A DNA stretch of 14,579 nucleotides, from assembly GCA_964386795.1 (NCBI GenBank), contig CAYLUE010000040.1, forward strand, positions 1 through 14,579, given 5' to 3'. Numbering within the stretch: the stretch's first letter is position 1; each line of letters begins with the position of its first letter. Under the pieces are notes generated by a model, which made no database searches, was not told the DNA's origin, and worked only from the letters and a program-made list of their open reading frames with translations. Positions 1-7,314 of the stretch are shown piece by piece. The translations under genes were made by a program, and so were the position numbers. This DNA is from TMED108 sp964386795. GTDB lineage: Bacteria > Fidelibacterota > Marinisomatia > Marinisomatales > TCS55.

Positions 1-969
1 GGCGGTAAAGGTGGATCAGATTTTGACCCAAAAGGAAAATCTGATAATGAAGTAATGAGTTTTTGTCAATCCTTTATGACAGAGCTGTATAGACACATTG
101 GTAGCAATACTGATGTTCCTGCTGGTGATATTGGAGTTGGCGGTAGAGAAATTGGATATATGTTTGGGCAGTATAAGCGTATTCGCAATGAATTTACTGG
201 TGTCTTAACCGGAAAAGGCTTGAACTGGGGTGGAAGCTTAATTAGGCCCGAAGCTACCGGCTATGGGTGCGTTTACTTTGCTGAAGAAATGCTCAATACT
301 AAAGGCGAGTCATTTAAAGGGAAAACCGTTGCGATTTCTGGCTCCGGCAATGTTGCTCAGTACGCTACTGAGAAAGTGAATGATCTCGGAGGTAAGGTGG
401 TCACATTATCTGATTCTGGAGGCACGGTGTATGATAAAGATGGCATTGATGCTGATAAATTAGCTTTCGTGATGGATTTAAAGAATGTCAAGAGAGGTAG
501 AATCAAAGAATATGCCGATAAATACAATGCCGACTATTTAGATGGCGATCGCCCGTGGAAAGTTTCATGTGATGTTGCATTACCTTGCGCTACTCAAAAT
601 GAACTAAATAAAAACGAAGCGAAAGAACTCGTTAAGAATGGATGTATGGCTGTAGCGGAGGGTGCAAATATGCCGACCGAACCAGATGCGGTTAGTTTGC
701 TCCTAAAAGAAAAAATTCTTTTTGGGCCAGGAAAAGCAGCAAACGCTGGTGGTGTTGCTGTATCAGGCCTCGAGATGAGCCAAAACTCTATGCGACTATC
801 TTGGACCAGGGAAGAAGTTGATGAAAGACTGCATAACATTATGAAAAATATCCATTCTGCTTGCACTGATCATGGATCTGAAGGAGAGTTTACTAATTAT
901 GTTAAAGGTGCAAATATAGCAGGATTTATCAAGGTTGCAGATGCTATGATGGATCAGGGAATAGTTTAA
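1..969 (+). CDS. gdhA: Glutamate dehydrogenase, NADP-type (5' partial)
   Basis: Catalyses reversible reductive amination of 2-oxoglutarate to L-glutamate in the cytoplasm, joining ammonium assimilation to the TCA cycle. The reading frame is open from base 1, so the start lies outside the window and the ATG at 55 is an internal Met. Codons 1-10 read GGKGGSDFDP, carrying the catalytic Lys (bases 7-9). The catalytic Asp of VPAGDIGVG is at bases 127-129. The 40-residue Lys-Asp spacing matches the well-studied hexameric clostridial enzyme, so about 122 N-terminal residues are missing from a protein of about 444. A Rossmann motif, ISGSGNVAQYA, follows. The strand after it ends in SDSGG, a Ser-containing loop typical of NADP-preferring bacterial enzymes; this cofactor call is inference. 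The gene is convergent with the next one, 10 bases away, and I see no hairpin terminator between them. Confidence 0.96.
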   Translation, partial: GGKGGSDFDPKGKSDNEVMSFCQSFMTELYRHIGSNTDVPAGDIGVGGREIGYMFGQYKRIRNEFTGVLTGKGLNWGGSLIRPEATGYGCVYFAEEMLNTKGESFKGKTVAISGSGNVAQYATEKVNDLGGKVVTLSDSGGTVYDKDGIDADKLAFVMDLKNVKRGRIKEYADKYNADYLDGDRPWKVSCDVALPCATQNELNKNEAKELVKNGCMAVAEGANMPTEPDAVSLLLKEKILFGPGKAANAGGVAVSGLEMSQNSMRLSWTREEVDERLHNIMKNIHSACTDHGSEGEFTNYVKGANIAGFIKVADAMMDQGIV

Positions 970-979
970 AAGAAATAAA

Positions 980-3967
980 TTATATACCTGACGTTTCCTG
1001 TTCATCCATTTTTTCATCTAGGGCTTTTTGAGATTTGATTATCTCACCCTTTCCATTTTGCCCATCTATAGTTACTATTAATGGATCATCCAGTACAATC
1101 CAGTCAATAAATTTAGTAGATTTTTTAATTGTTTGATTGTTTATCCAATCGATGTCTAGTGAATCCTTATTATTTTTATGGTTAATGGTAAAGTAGCCAA
1201 TTCGCATCGATGTTACATTCTGAAAAAAATGACTACCAAAGGAAGGGTCTACGGGGAAAGATTCCATTCCATACTCAATTATTACCTTTGCCTTTGATAT
1301 CTGATCCCATTCAACAGGAATTCCTAGCCAAGGATCTGATGAGCCCCATCTGCCGGGCCCAATTAATATATATTTTTCACCATCAAGAATGAGGCGATTA
1401 ATTTTTTCAATTTCCTTTGCAATAGACTTTGTTTTTGAAGCATCAAATTTGCTCGGATTAATATAGATGATATTTTTTATATCATTTATTATTCCATTTC
1501 CCAGCGCCACTGAGCTTGAGCAGAGAATATCTTTTTTATCTAAGGGTTCTTCAATTTGAATTTTATCTAACCCTCCAACAACCATAGGCTTTATCTGTAG
1601 CAAGCAGAACTCATGCTTTTTATCATCATGATTATTTAAATTAATTGCGAACTCTATTTCAACAGGGCAGCCCAGTCCTTCTTCTCCAATATTAAGCATT
1701 TCAATAATTAAGTCTGTAACTGGTGCAGACTTCCATTTCAGCAAAGAAGGAAAAGTAATGACGCGCACACCTTTATCTTTCAAGCTATCGCGAATCTTAT
1801 TATCTGAATCTGAAATAACGCTTCCTGCCCAAAATAATTCACCGTCTCTTTCTGCTATATCTAATTCATATGATGAAGTATTCTCATTTTGATTATTTTT
1901 TAAGAGATTAACGCCTTTATCTAGATTAAGAGCATAGAATTGATTCTGCGAATTATTGATCGTCGATTTGACTGAATAATATTGTGGAATTATTCCGGGA
2001 TACTTAGGGGCAAATCGTAATGATTTTTCTCCTTCGGCTATTGTCCTCCCTAGCCCCAAAGCTAAATAAGCAACGCCTTCATCTCGCTTCATATATGAAG
2101 TAGGGTAGTAGTTAAAGCTTTGAGCAAGGCCACTTGCGCTTGGATAAAATCTATTTTCGTGTTTATTTCCTACAAGCTCCATAATAATAACGGCCATTTT
2201 CTCCTCTTCATGATGATGAACAGATGCTTTTATCAACGCTTTAGGTTCTTTTAGAAAAGTCGATGCATATACAAGCTTTATTGCTTTTTCCAATTCGTTT
2301 AGTCTGGTAGATCTTGATTTATCAGCATTGGGAAGCATAAAGGTGGAATACATACCAGCCAAGGGTTGGTATTGTGAATCTTCAAGTAAACTTGAAGATC
2401 TTACCGCAATAGGAAATTTTACATTTGATAGGTAGTTGCGCAATGTTGATTGAAGCGATTTTGATAAACTACCTTTTAGGAATGCTCTTGTAATTGATTT
2501 ATCTGACTTGTCTTCATTGAATGCAATTTTCCATAGATTGTTTGAGCTCATAAATTCATCAAATTCATCAGTTCCTATTACTGCTACCTTAGGAACGCGG
2601 ATAGCTATATCTGCATATTTTTTATTTAATTTTGCATCTTTAAGTAGATTATTAGCAAAGGCCAATCCTCTAGCTTTTCCACCCAATGATCCTGTAGAAA
2701 TCCTAACAAAGCTTAGTTTCTTATTTGTTGTTTTGGATTTGAATTGCACAATTTTTGTGTCTTTATTTTCATCAATCTGATCATCTAATGTTTCAATAAT
2801 AACTTTACGTAAATCTTCTAAACTACTATATTCATTAGCTTTTATAGATCTTAATCTTGAGGAAAGATTAAATTCGCCCCTAACCGCTAGCCAATTTGAA
2901 AAATGATTTTTTGATGCATGATACTGTAGAGATTTTTTAGGAAGTTTTATTAGTTCATTTTGAAATTCATTAATGGTTGTTGCTCTAGCAATTTCTTTGC
3001 CTGATTGTTGACGAAAAATAAAATCTCCAAAACCAAAATTATTAACGATAAAGTCTTTTAGGTCTTGAATCAATGTAGAGGAATTCTTATGAATAAAGGC
3101 AGAATTGATTTGTTCTGCAGCGCTTTTATGATCAGAATTAGTGGATTGCAATACAATGGGCATATCCGAATCCTTTTCTCGTATAATTTCAGCTAATTCT
3201 ATTCCAGCATTTTGATTAATCGTGCCTGATTTAGGAAATTGAACATCTGATATAAATCCTAAAATATTATTCCTATATTTTTTATATATAGCTAGAGCAT
3301 CTTCAAAATTTGAAGCCAATAAAATTTTTGGCCGCGCCCTGAAAAGCAATAGCCTATCTGTATCGGAAAGACTTCTATTGATAAGGTTTTGCGCATGACG
3401 AAGAGCGGTTCTGTATATTAGTGGTAGTATAATAGAGTAATATCTAGGATTATCTTCCACCATTACTATGGATCTGATATTAGCAATCTTATGATCTCTC
3501 TCAAGATTCATACTATCTTCAATATTTTTAATTATTGCTGGAAAAACATTTGCATTGCCAGACCATATATAAACCCTATCGATAGTTTTAAGTAATCTTT
3601 TTTGGGGAAGGGTTGATATTTCCGATTCATCAAATGCCAGCAGTATGACGGGTTTATCCGGAAAGTCTTGCTTTACCTTCTCCCCGAACGTTATTGGATC
3701 CATATCTGCAATTCTCATCATGACAATCACAAGATCATAGCTACGGTCCGCCAGCATTTGCAGTCCAGTTTTAGCATTTTTTGCATGCCACACCCTAGGG
3801 GCATAAGAAAGATTCATTCCTAGATATTCATAAAGAATTTGTTGTGTCAACCGACCATCTTCTTCAAGGATAAATGCATCATATGGACTAGCGACTAATA
3901 GAATCTCATGGATTCTATGAAGCATTAAATCTTGAAAACTAATTGATGCTTTAGCGTCTTTTGACAT
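980..3967 (-). CDS. Receiver domains fused to a PEP/pyruvate-binding (PPDK_N) ATP-grasp domain
   Basis: A 995-residue, apparently cytoplasmic protein. Residues 20-155 resemble a response-regulator receiver, but Met (M83/M84 region of DLVIVMM) sits where the phosphorylated Asp belongs. Residues 165-310 look like an intact receiver: acidic pair E171/D172, likely phospho-acceptor D241 in GFISDVQFP, S275/T276 and K294. A linker containing YHASKNHFSNWL (349-360) follows. Residues 420-800 resemble the ATP-binding PPDK_N domain of PEP synthase: SLGGKARGLAF (427-437), AVRSSSLLED (521-530), PLAGMYSTFM, VEIEFA (769-774) and LLQIKPM (789-795, Lys where Arg is usual). Residues 810-995, with IGPGRWGSSDPW (869-880) and GSHFFQ (911-916), match nothing I can name. 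No phosphohistidine swivel (GGxxSHxA) and no PEP-binding barrel are visible, so ppsA would be a wrong name. The start is fixed by an in-frame TGA 18 bases upstream; no clear Shine-Dalgarno. The function is unknown; it may sense or phosphorylate something linked to PEP/pyruvate. Confidence 0.85.
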   Translation of the reverse strand: MSKDAKASISFQDLMLHRIHEILLVASPYDAFILEEDGRLTQQILYEYLGMNLSYAPRVWHAKNAKTGLQMLADRSYDLVIVMMRIADMDPITFGEKVKQDFPDKPVILLAFDESEISTLPQKRLLKTIDRVYIWSGNANVFPAIIKNIEDSMNLERDHKIANIRSIVMVEDNPRYYSIILPLIYRTALRHAQNLINRSLSDTDRLLLFRARPKILLASNFEDALAIYKKYRNNILGFISDVQFPKSGTINQNAGIELAEIIREKDSDMPIVLQSTNSDHKSAAEQINSAFIHKNSSTLIQDLKDFIVNNFGFGDFIFRQQSGKEIARATTINEFQNELIKLPKKSLQYHASKNHFSNWLAVRGEFNLSSRLRSIKANEYSSLEDLRKVIIETLDDQIDENKDTKIVQFKSKTTNKKLSFVRISTGSLGGKARGLAFANNLLKDAKLNKKYADIAIRVPKVAVIGTDEFDEFMSSNNLWKIAFNEDKSDKSITRAFLKGSLSKSLQSTLRNYLSNVKFPIAVRSSSLLEDSQYQPLAGMYSTFMLPNADKSRSTRLNELEKAIKLVYASTFLKEPKALIKASVHHHEEEKMAVIIMELVGNKHENRFYPSASGLAQSFNYYPTSYMKRDEGVAYLALGLGRTIAEGEKSLRFAPKYPGIIPQYYSVKSTINNSQNQFYALNLDKGVNLLKNNQNENTSSYELDIAERDGELFWAGSVISDSDNKIRDSLKDKGVRVITFPSLLKWKSAPVTDLIIEMLNIGEEGLGCPVEIEFAINLNNHDDKKHEFCLLQIKPMVVGGLDKIQIEEPLDKKDILCSSSVALGNGIINDIKNIIYINPSKFDASKTKSIAKEIEKINRLILDGEKYILIGPGRWGSSDPWLGIPVEWDQISKAKVIIEYGMESFPVDPSFGSHFFQNVTSMRIGYFTINHKNNKDSLDIDWINNQTIKKSTKFIDWIVLDDPLIVTIDGQNGKGEIIKSQKALDEKMDEQETSGI

Positions 3968-4010
3968 ATTGAAAATTAACGTTCATATTAGTCCGTTTGT
4001 ATATATTTAT

Positions 4011-4024
4011 GTGTAAATTCACAC
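4011..4024. promoter_or_regulatory. Imperfect palindrome in the divergent control region
   Basis: The 118-base gap between the minus-strand chimera gene and pgk must hold both promoters. GTGTAAATTCACAC at this site is self-complementary at 12 of 14 positions, 43 bases from the leftward start and 61 from the pgk start. Its GTGT/ACAC ends recall operator half-sites of dimeric regulators, but no family can be assigned. For the leftward gene a weak TTGTAG and a TATATA-like box flank the palindrome with about 19 bases between. For pgk, TTGATA at 4049-4054 is the only -35-like hexamer seen, and no good -10 box pairs with it. Chance is a real alternative in AT-rich DNA. Confidence 0.25.
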
Positions 4025-4085
4025 CTACAACCAATGCGGAATATTTTCTTGATATAAACACCGGTAGTTTTCTTACTAAAAATTA

Positions 4086-5270
4086 ATGATAAAAACCCTT
4101 AAAACCTTTGATCTGAAAAATAAAAGAGTACTTCTAAGAGTTGATTACAATGTGCCCTTAGAAAATAATCGAGTTATTGATGATTTTCGGATAAAACAAA
4201 CATTGCCGACTATTAAGTATTGTTTGGATGCTGGTGCAAAAATTATCATCATGTCTCACCTAGGTCGCCCAAATGGTAAATACGATCCAAATCTAAGTTT
4301 AATGCCGATTGGTGAATCGTTGGCTGATTGCCTTGAGATGCCCATTAAATTTTCTGATGATTGCATATCTGAGGATTCTCATAATGTTACATTAGGTTTA
4401 AAGCCTGGCGAGATCCATATGCTAGAAAACCTAAGATTTCATGAAGATGAAACTACTAATAATGCTGATTTTTGCGCCTTACTAGCTAAGCATGGTGATA
4501 TTTTTATTAATGATGCCTTTGGAATGGCGCATCGTTCACACGCTTCAAATGTAGGTATTGCAAAGAATTTTTCTAGAAAAGGAATCGGCTTTCTCTTTGA
4601 AAAAGAGTTGAACTTTCTTTCAAAAATATTATCAAAACCACCTCGTCCAATAACCTTACTTTTGGGAGGAGCTAAAATAAATACCAAGGTAGGCTTAATT
4701 GATCATTATATAGGTATAGCCGATCAAATATTAATTGGAGGTGGGATGGCCTTCACCTTGCTAAAAGCAAGAGGTCTGGATATTGGCAATTCTATTATTG
4801 ATGAATCAAAAATTTCTTCTGCTAGACAATTGATCGAAAAAGCAAAAAAGAAAAAAAATATTTTTCTTCCAAAAGATGTTGTGTGTTCTAAATCATTAAA
4901 AAAGAGCACGAGCTCTAAAGTCTATGATATAACAAAGATTCCAAAGGGTCAAATGGGATTGGATATAGGCCCTAAAACCATTGATTCATTTTCAAGCCTA
5001 ATATCTAACTCAAAAACTGTGATATGGAATGGACCAATGGGTGTATTTGAATTAGATAATTTTGATAATGGCACTAAGTCGCTTGCGAAGCACATAGCTT
5101 CTTGCACTGAAGGAGGATTAATCAGTATAATTGGTGGAGGCGATACTGCTTCAGCGTTAAGAAAATTTAATTTAGATAATAAAATGACACATCTATCAAC
5201 AGGTGGGGGCGCCTCAATTGAGTTGCTTTCAGGAAAAAATTTACCAGCAATATTTGCTTTAGAGGTTTAA
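4086..5270 (+). CDS. pgk: Phosphoglycerate kinase
   Basis: Transfers phosphate between 1,3-bisphosphoglycerate and ADP in glycolysis and gluconeogenesis; cytoplasmic monomer. The 394 residues match the usual bacterial length. The N-terminal substrate half shows RVDYNVPL (18-25), R35 in IDDFRIKQT, SHLGRPNG (57-64), ENLRFHEDE (R117) and NDAFGMAHRSHASN (R150), the basic patch that binds phosphoglycerate. The C-terminal nucleotide half shows LLGGAKINTK (192-201), LIGGGMAFTLL, WNGPMGVFE (314-322), IIGGGDTA (348-355) and STGGGASIELL (371-381). No key residue is missing. The ATG at 4086 puts the first conserved motif at the usual distance from the N terminus, although no strong Shine-Dalgarno precedes it. 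It is the first gene of a pgk-tpiA-secG unit, transcribed away from the receiver/PPDK_N gene. Confidence 0.98.
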   Translation: MIKTLKTFDLKNKRVLLRVDYNVPLENNRVIDDFRIKQTLPTIKYCLDAGAKIIIMSHLGRPNGKYDPNLSLMPIGESLADCLEMPIKFSDDCISEDSHNVTLGLKPGEIHMLENLRFHEDETTNNADFCALLAKHGDIFINDAFGMAHRSHASNVGIAKNFSRKGIGFLFEKELNFLSKILSKPPRPITLLLGGAKINTKVGLIDHYIGIADQILIGGGMAFTLLKARGLDIGNSIIDESKISSARQLIEKAKKKKNIFLPKDVVCSKSLKKSTSSKVYDITKIPKGQMGLDIGPKTIDSFSSLISNSKTVIWNGPMGVFELDNFDNGTKSLAKHIASCTEGGLISIIGGGDTASALRKFNLDNKMTHLSTGGGASIELLSGKNLPAIFALEV

Positions 5271-5275
5271 TTAAG

Positions 5276-6013
5276 ATGAAACCAATTGTTGCAGCTAACT
5301 GGAAAATGAATTTAACTCTACTTGAAAGCCATGCTCTTTTAGAAGAAATTTTAAATCAATCCAAATCAACAGATGCCAAGGTTATCTTTTTTCCTTCTTT
5401 TATCTCACTTCCTTCGATATGTGATAAGCTTAGAGATGCACAATATGCTGTTGGCGGGCAGAATATTTCTGATAAAGAAAGCGGTGCTTATACGGGAGAG
5501 ATTTCTGCTTCAATGTTGCAATCGTTAAATGCGCATTATGTTATTATAGGTCATTCAGAAAGAAGGCAATTTTATCATGAGAATGACAGCCAAATAAATG
5601 ATAAAATTCTTCATGCGCTTAATGCTAAATTAAAACCTATTGTTTGTATTGGTGAAACCTTGCAAGAGAGACAGGATGATGAAACTGCCTTGGTTTTAAA
5701 GAGGCAATTAACTGCAGCTTTTGAAAATATTGAACAAAATGAACATCATAATATCATAGTAGCATACGAACCTGTCTGGGCTATAGGTACTGGACAAACA
5801 GCTGAAGAGAATCAAATTTTAGAAGCACATAAATTAATTAAAAAAACATTGAAATCTATTTTTGACAATAATATTCCTACTTTATATGGTGGATCTGTAA
5901 CTGCAGATAATGCCTTATCATTAATTAATATTGACCATGTTGATGGTTTTTTAATTGGTGGTGCAAGTCTGAACTCAGAGAGTTTTTGTCAAATAATAAA
6001 AAATATAACATAA
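5276..6013 (+). CDS. tpiA: Triosephosphate isomerase
   Basis: Interconverts dihydroxyacetone phosphate and glyceraldehyde 3-phosphate as a cytoplasmic dimeric TIM barrel. At 245 residues it has normal length. The catalytic set is complete: N8 and K10 in AANWKMN, H93 in IIGHSERRQF and E165 in AYEPVWAIGTG. Loop 6 reads EPVWAIGTGQTA, and the phosphate-binding ends are LYGGSVTADN and LIGGASLNSESF. The ATG lies 5 bases after the pgk stop, with AGAGG at 5261-5265 inside the pgk end serving as a Shine-Dalgarno 10 bases upstream, so it is co-transcribed and probably coupled to pgk. pgk-tpiA-secG is a commonly seen bacterial gene order. Confidence 0.98.
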   Translation: MKPIVAANWKMNLTLLESHALLEEILNQSKSTDAKVIFFPSFISLPSICDKLRDAQYAVGGQNISDKESGAYTGEISASMLQSLNAHYVIIGHSERRQFYHENDSQINDKILHALNAKLKPIVCIGETLQERQDDETALVLKRQLTAAFENIEQNEHHNIIVAYEPVWAIGTGQTAEENQILEAHKLIKKTLKSIFDNNIPTLYGGSVTADNALSLINIDHVDGFLIGGASLNSESFCQIIKNIT

Positions 6014-6031
6014 AATAATTGAGAGGTCTTA

Positions 6032-6379
6032 ATGATTAGTTTTTTAATAACCCTACATGCAATAATTAGTATTTTATTAATTACCGTAGTTCTAATGCAA
6101 GCGAGTCAAGGTGGCGGTCTATCTGGTATCTCTGGCAGTCAAACTACCAATGCAATATTTGGAGGAAGAAGCGCAGGGAACGCTCTAAGTAAAATAACAA
6201 CTTATCTAGCAGCTATGTTTATGGGATTGGCGTTATTGATCAGTCTAATTTCTTCACCAGGATCAAGTGCTGCAGGTTCCGTAGTTGAGGATGCGCAGCA
6301 AGATGGATCTTTGGCTCCATCAACTGAAAACTTGTCGCTACCTACACTGCCTTTACAGGAGGATAAAGTTAAAGACTAA
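6032..6379 (+). CDS. secG: Preprotein translocase subunit SecG
   Basis: Small inner-membrane subunit of the SecYEG channel that assists SecA-driven export. The 115 residues show the SecG layout: a hydrophobic segment at 3-23, a conserved loop VLMQASQGGGLSGISG (20-35) followed by FGGRSAGNALSK (43-54), and a second hydrophobic segment at 56-74. A polar, acidic C-terminal tail of about 40 residues follows, which is usual for the family and varies in sequence. A good Shine-Dalgarno, GAGAGG at 6021-6026, lies 5 bases before the ATG. It is the third gene of the unit, 18 bases after tpiA. Its stop codon lies within the loop of the hairpin at 6365-6402. Confidence 0.93.
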   Translation: MISFLITLHAIISILLITVVLMQASQGGGLSGISGSQTTNAIFGGRSAGNALSKITTYLAAMFMGLALLISLISSPGSSAAGSVVEDAQQDGSLAPSTENLSLPTLPLQEDKVKD

Positions 6380-6402
6380 TCATTATTCATTAACTTTTTT
6401 TT
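6365..6402 (+). terminator. Weak Rho-independent terminator-like hairpin after secG
   Basis: AAAGTTAA (6365-6372) and TTAACTTT (6390-6397) form a perfect 8-base inverted repeat around a 17-base loop that contains the secG stop. An eight-T run (6395-6402) overlaps and extends the 3' arm. The stem has one G-C pair and the loop is long, so termination would be inefficient. It could partly separate pgk-tpiA-secG from the aminotransferase-like gene at 6414. Chance pairing is possible. Confidence 0.3.
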
Positions 6403-6413
6403 AATTCAGCTGT

Positions 6414-7310
6414 ATGCCTACCACTCACGATTATTATGAAGATCCAAGAAACGAGGATATTCAAATCTATATTAATGGTGACTTTTTTCACCGATCTGAA
6501 GCCACTATATCGGTATTAGATAGCGGCTTCTTATTAGGTGATGGCGTTTGGGAAGGAATTAGATTAAACGAAGGAAAGTTATTGCACCTCAAAGAACATT
6601 TGGAGAGACTGTATGCTGGGGCAAATCTGCTTTCGCTATCCATCAATATGAGCTCTGAAGAGCTTGAAGAAGCAATTCAACAAACATTAGATATAAATAA
6701 GATGGAGTCTGATGTACATATTCGATTAATTATTTCTCGTGGGTTAAAAAAAACTCCATATCAACACCCAAAGGCAACGATAGGTAATCCTACAATAGTC
6801 ATTATACCCGAATATAAAGTTGCGGATCAATCTGTTTCTGAAGTTGGTATAAAACTTGCGACTGTAGAAACTATACGTGATTACCGTGTCCAGAATCCAA
6901 ACATTAATTCATTAAGTAAGCATAATTGTATTGCAGCTTGCATTGAAGCTGAAAAAAAAGGCGCAGATGAAGGCCTGATGTTTGACCCTAATGGATATGT
7001 AAGTACTTGTAACTCTACAAATTTTTTTATAGTCAGAAACGGAGAAGTATGGACATCGACTGGTAAATATTGTTTAAAGGGTATAACGAGATCTGTAGTG
7101 ATTGATTTATGTAAGGAAAATAGTATTTCTATTTTTGAAAAGAATTTTTCGATTGATGATGTCTATACGGCTGATGAGGTATTTGTGACTGGAACTTTTG
7201 CTGGACTTATTCCAGTAATTGAAATTGATGGCAGGCAAATAAGCGCAGGACAAAGAGGCGAATATACAAAAAAGCTGCAAAATCACTATAAGGATCAACT
7301 TTTTTCATAA
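6414..7310 (+). CDS. Class IV aminotransferase-like protein with atypical active site
   Basis: A fold-type IV PLP protein of the branched-chain/D-amino-acid aminotransferase and aminodeoxychorismate lyase superfamily, 298 residues, cytoplasmic. Family landmarks are YINGDFFHRSEATISVLDSG (19-38), LLGDGVWEGIR (40-50), HLERL (62-66), a middle motif GADEGLMFDPNGYV (183-196), NSTNFFIV (200-207), CLKGITR (220-226), and GTFAGLIPV (260-268) near the end. By my alignment the usual PLP lysine of the (I)KSLN motif is N165 in NINSLSKHN; the only nearby lysine is K169. The usual Glu contacting the pyridine nitrogen is T198 (VSTCNSTN). I recall a subfamily with this SK.NC pattern, so it is probably genuine rather than decayed. 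ilvE is therefore not assigned and the substrate is unknown. No clear Shine-Dalgarno precedes the ATG. The next gene starts 4 bases after its stop. Confidence 0.85.
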   Translation: MPTTHDYYEDPRNEDIQIYINGDFFHRSEATISVLDSGFLLGDGVWEGIRLNEGKLLHLKEHLERLYAGANLLSLSINMSSEELEEAIQQTLDINKMESDVHIRLIISRGLKKTPYQHPKATIGNPTIVIIPEYKVADQSVSEVGIKLATVETIRDYRVQNPNINSLSKHNCIAACIEAEKKGADEGLMFDPNGYVSTCNSTNFFIVRNGEVWTSTGKYCLKGITRSVVIDLCKENSISIFEKNFSIDDVYTADEVFVTGTFAGLIPVIEIDGRQISAGQRGEYTKKLQNHYKDQLFS

Positions 7311-7314
7311 CATT

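Noticed and set aside
55..969. gdhA as a complete short gene starting at ATG 55
   Set aside because: The frame continues upstream to base 1 with the conserved GGKGGSDFDP catalytic segment, so the ATG is an internal Met of a truncated gene.
594..1017. Minus-strand open frames of 90 and 73 codons at 594-866 and 796-1017
   Set aside because: They lie opposite conserved gdhA sequence and show no recognisable motif; they are antisense shadows.
980..3967. Calling the long minus-strand gene ppsA (PEP synthase)
   Set aside because: Only the ATP-grasp part is shared; the phosphohistidine and PEP-barrel domains are not visible and receivers are added.
4439..4909. Minus-strand open frames inside pgk
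   Set aside because: They are antisense to the conserved PGK motifs, with Phe-rich, low-complexity translations and no start signal.
6414..7310. Calling the aminotransferase-like gene ilvE
   Set aside because: The canonical PLP lysine and glutamate positions are replaced, and its neighbour is sulfotransferase-like rather than an ilv/leu gene.
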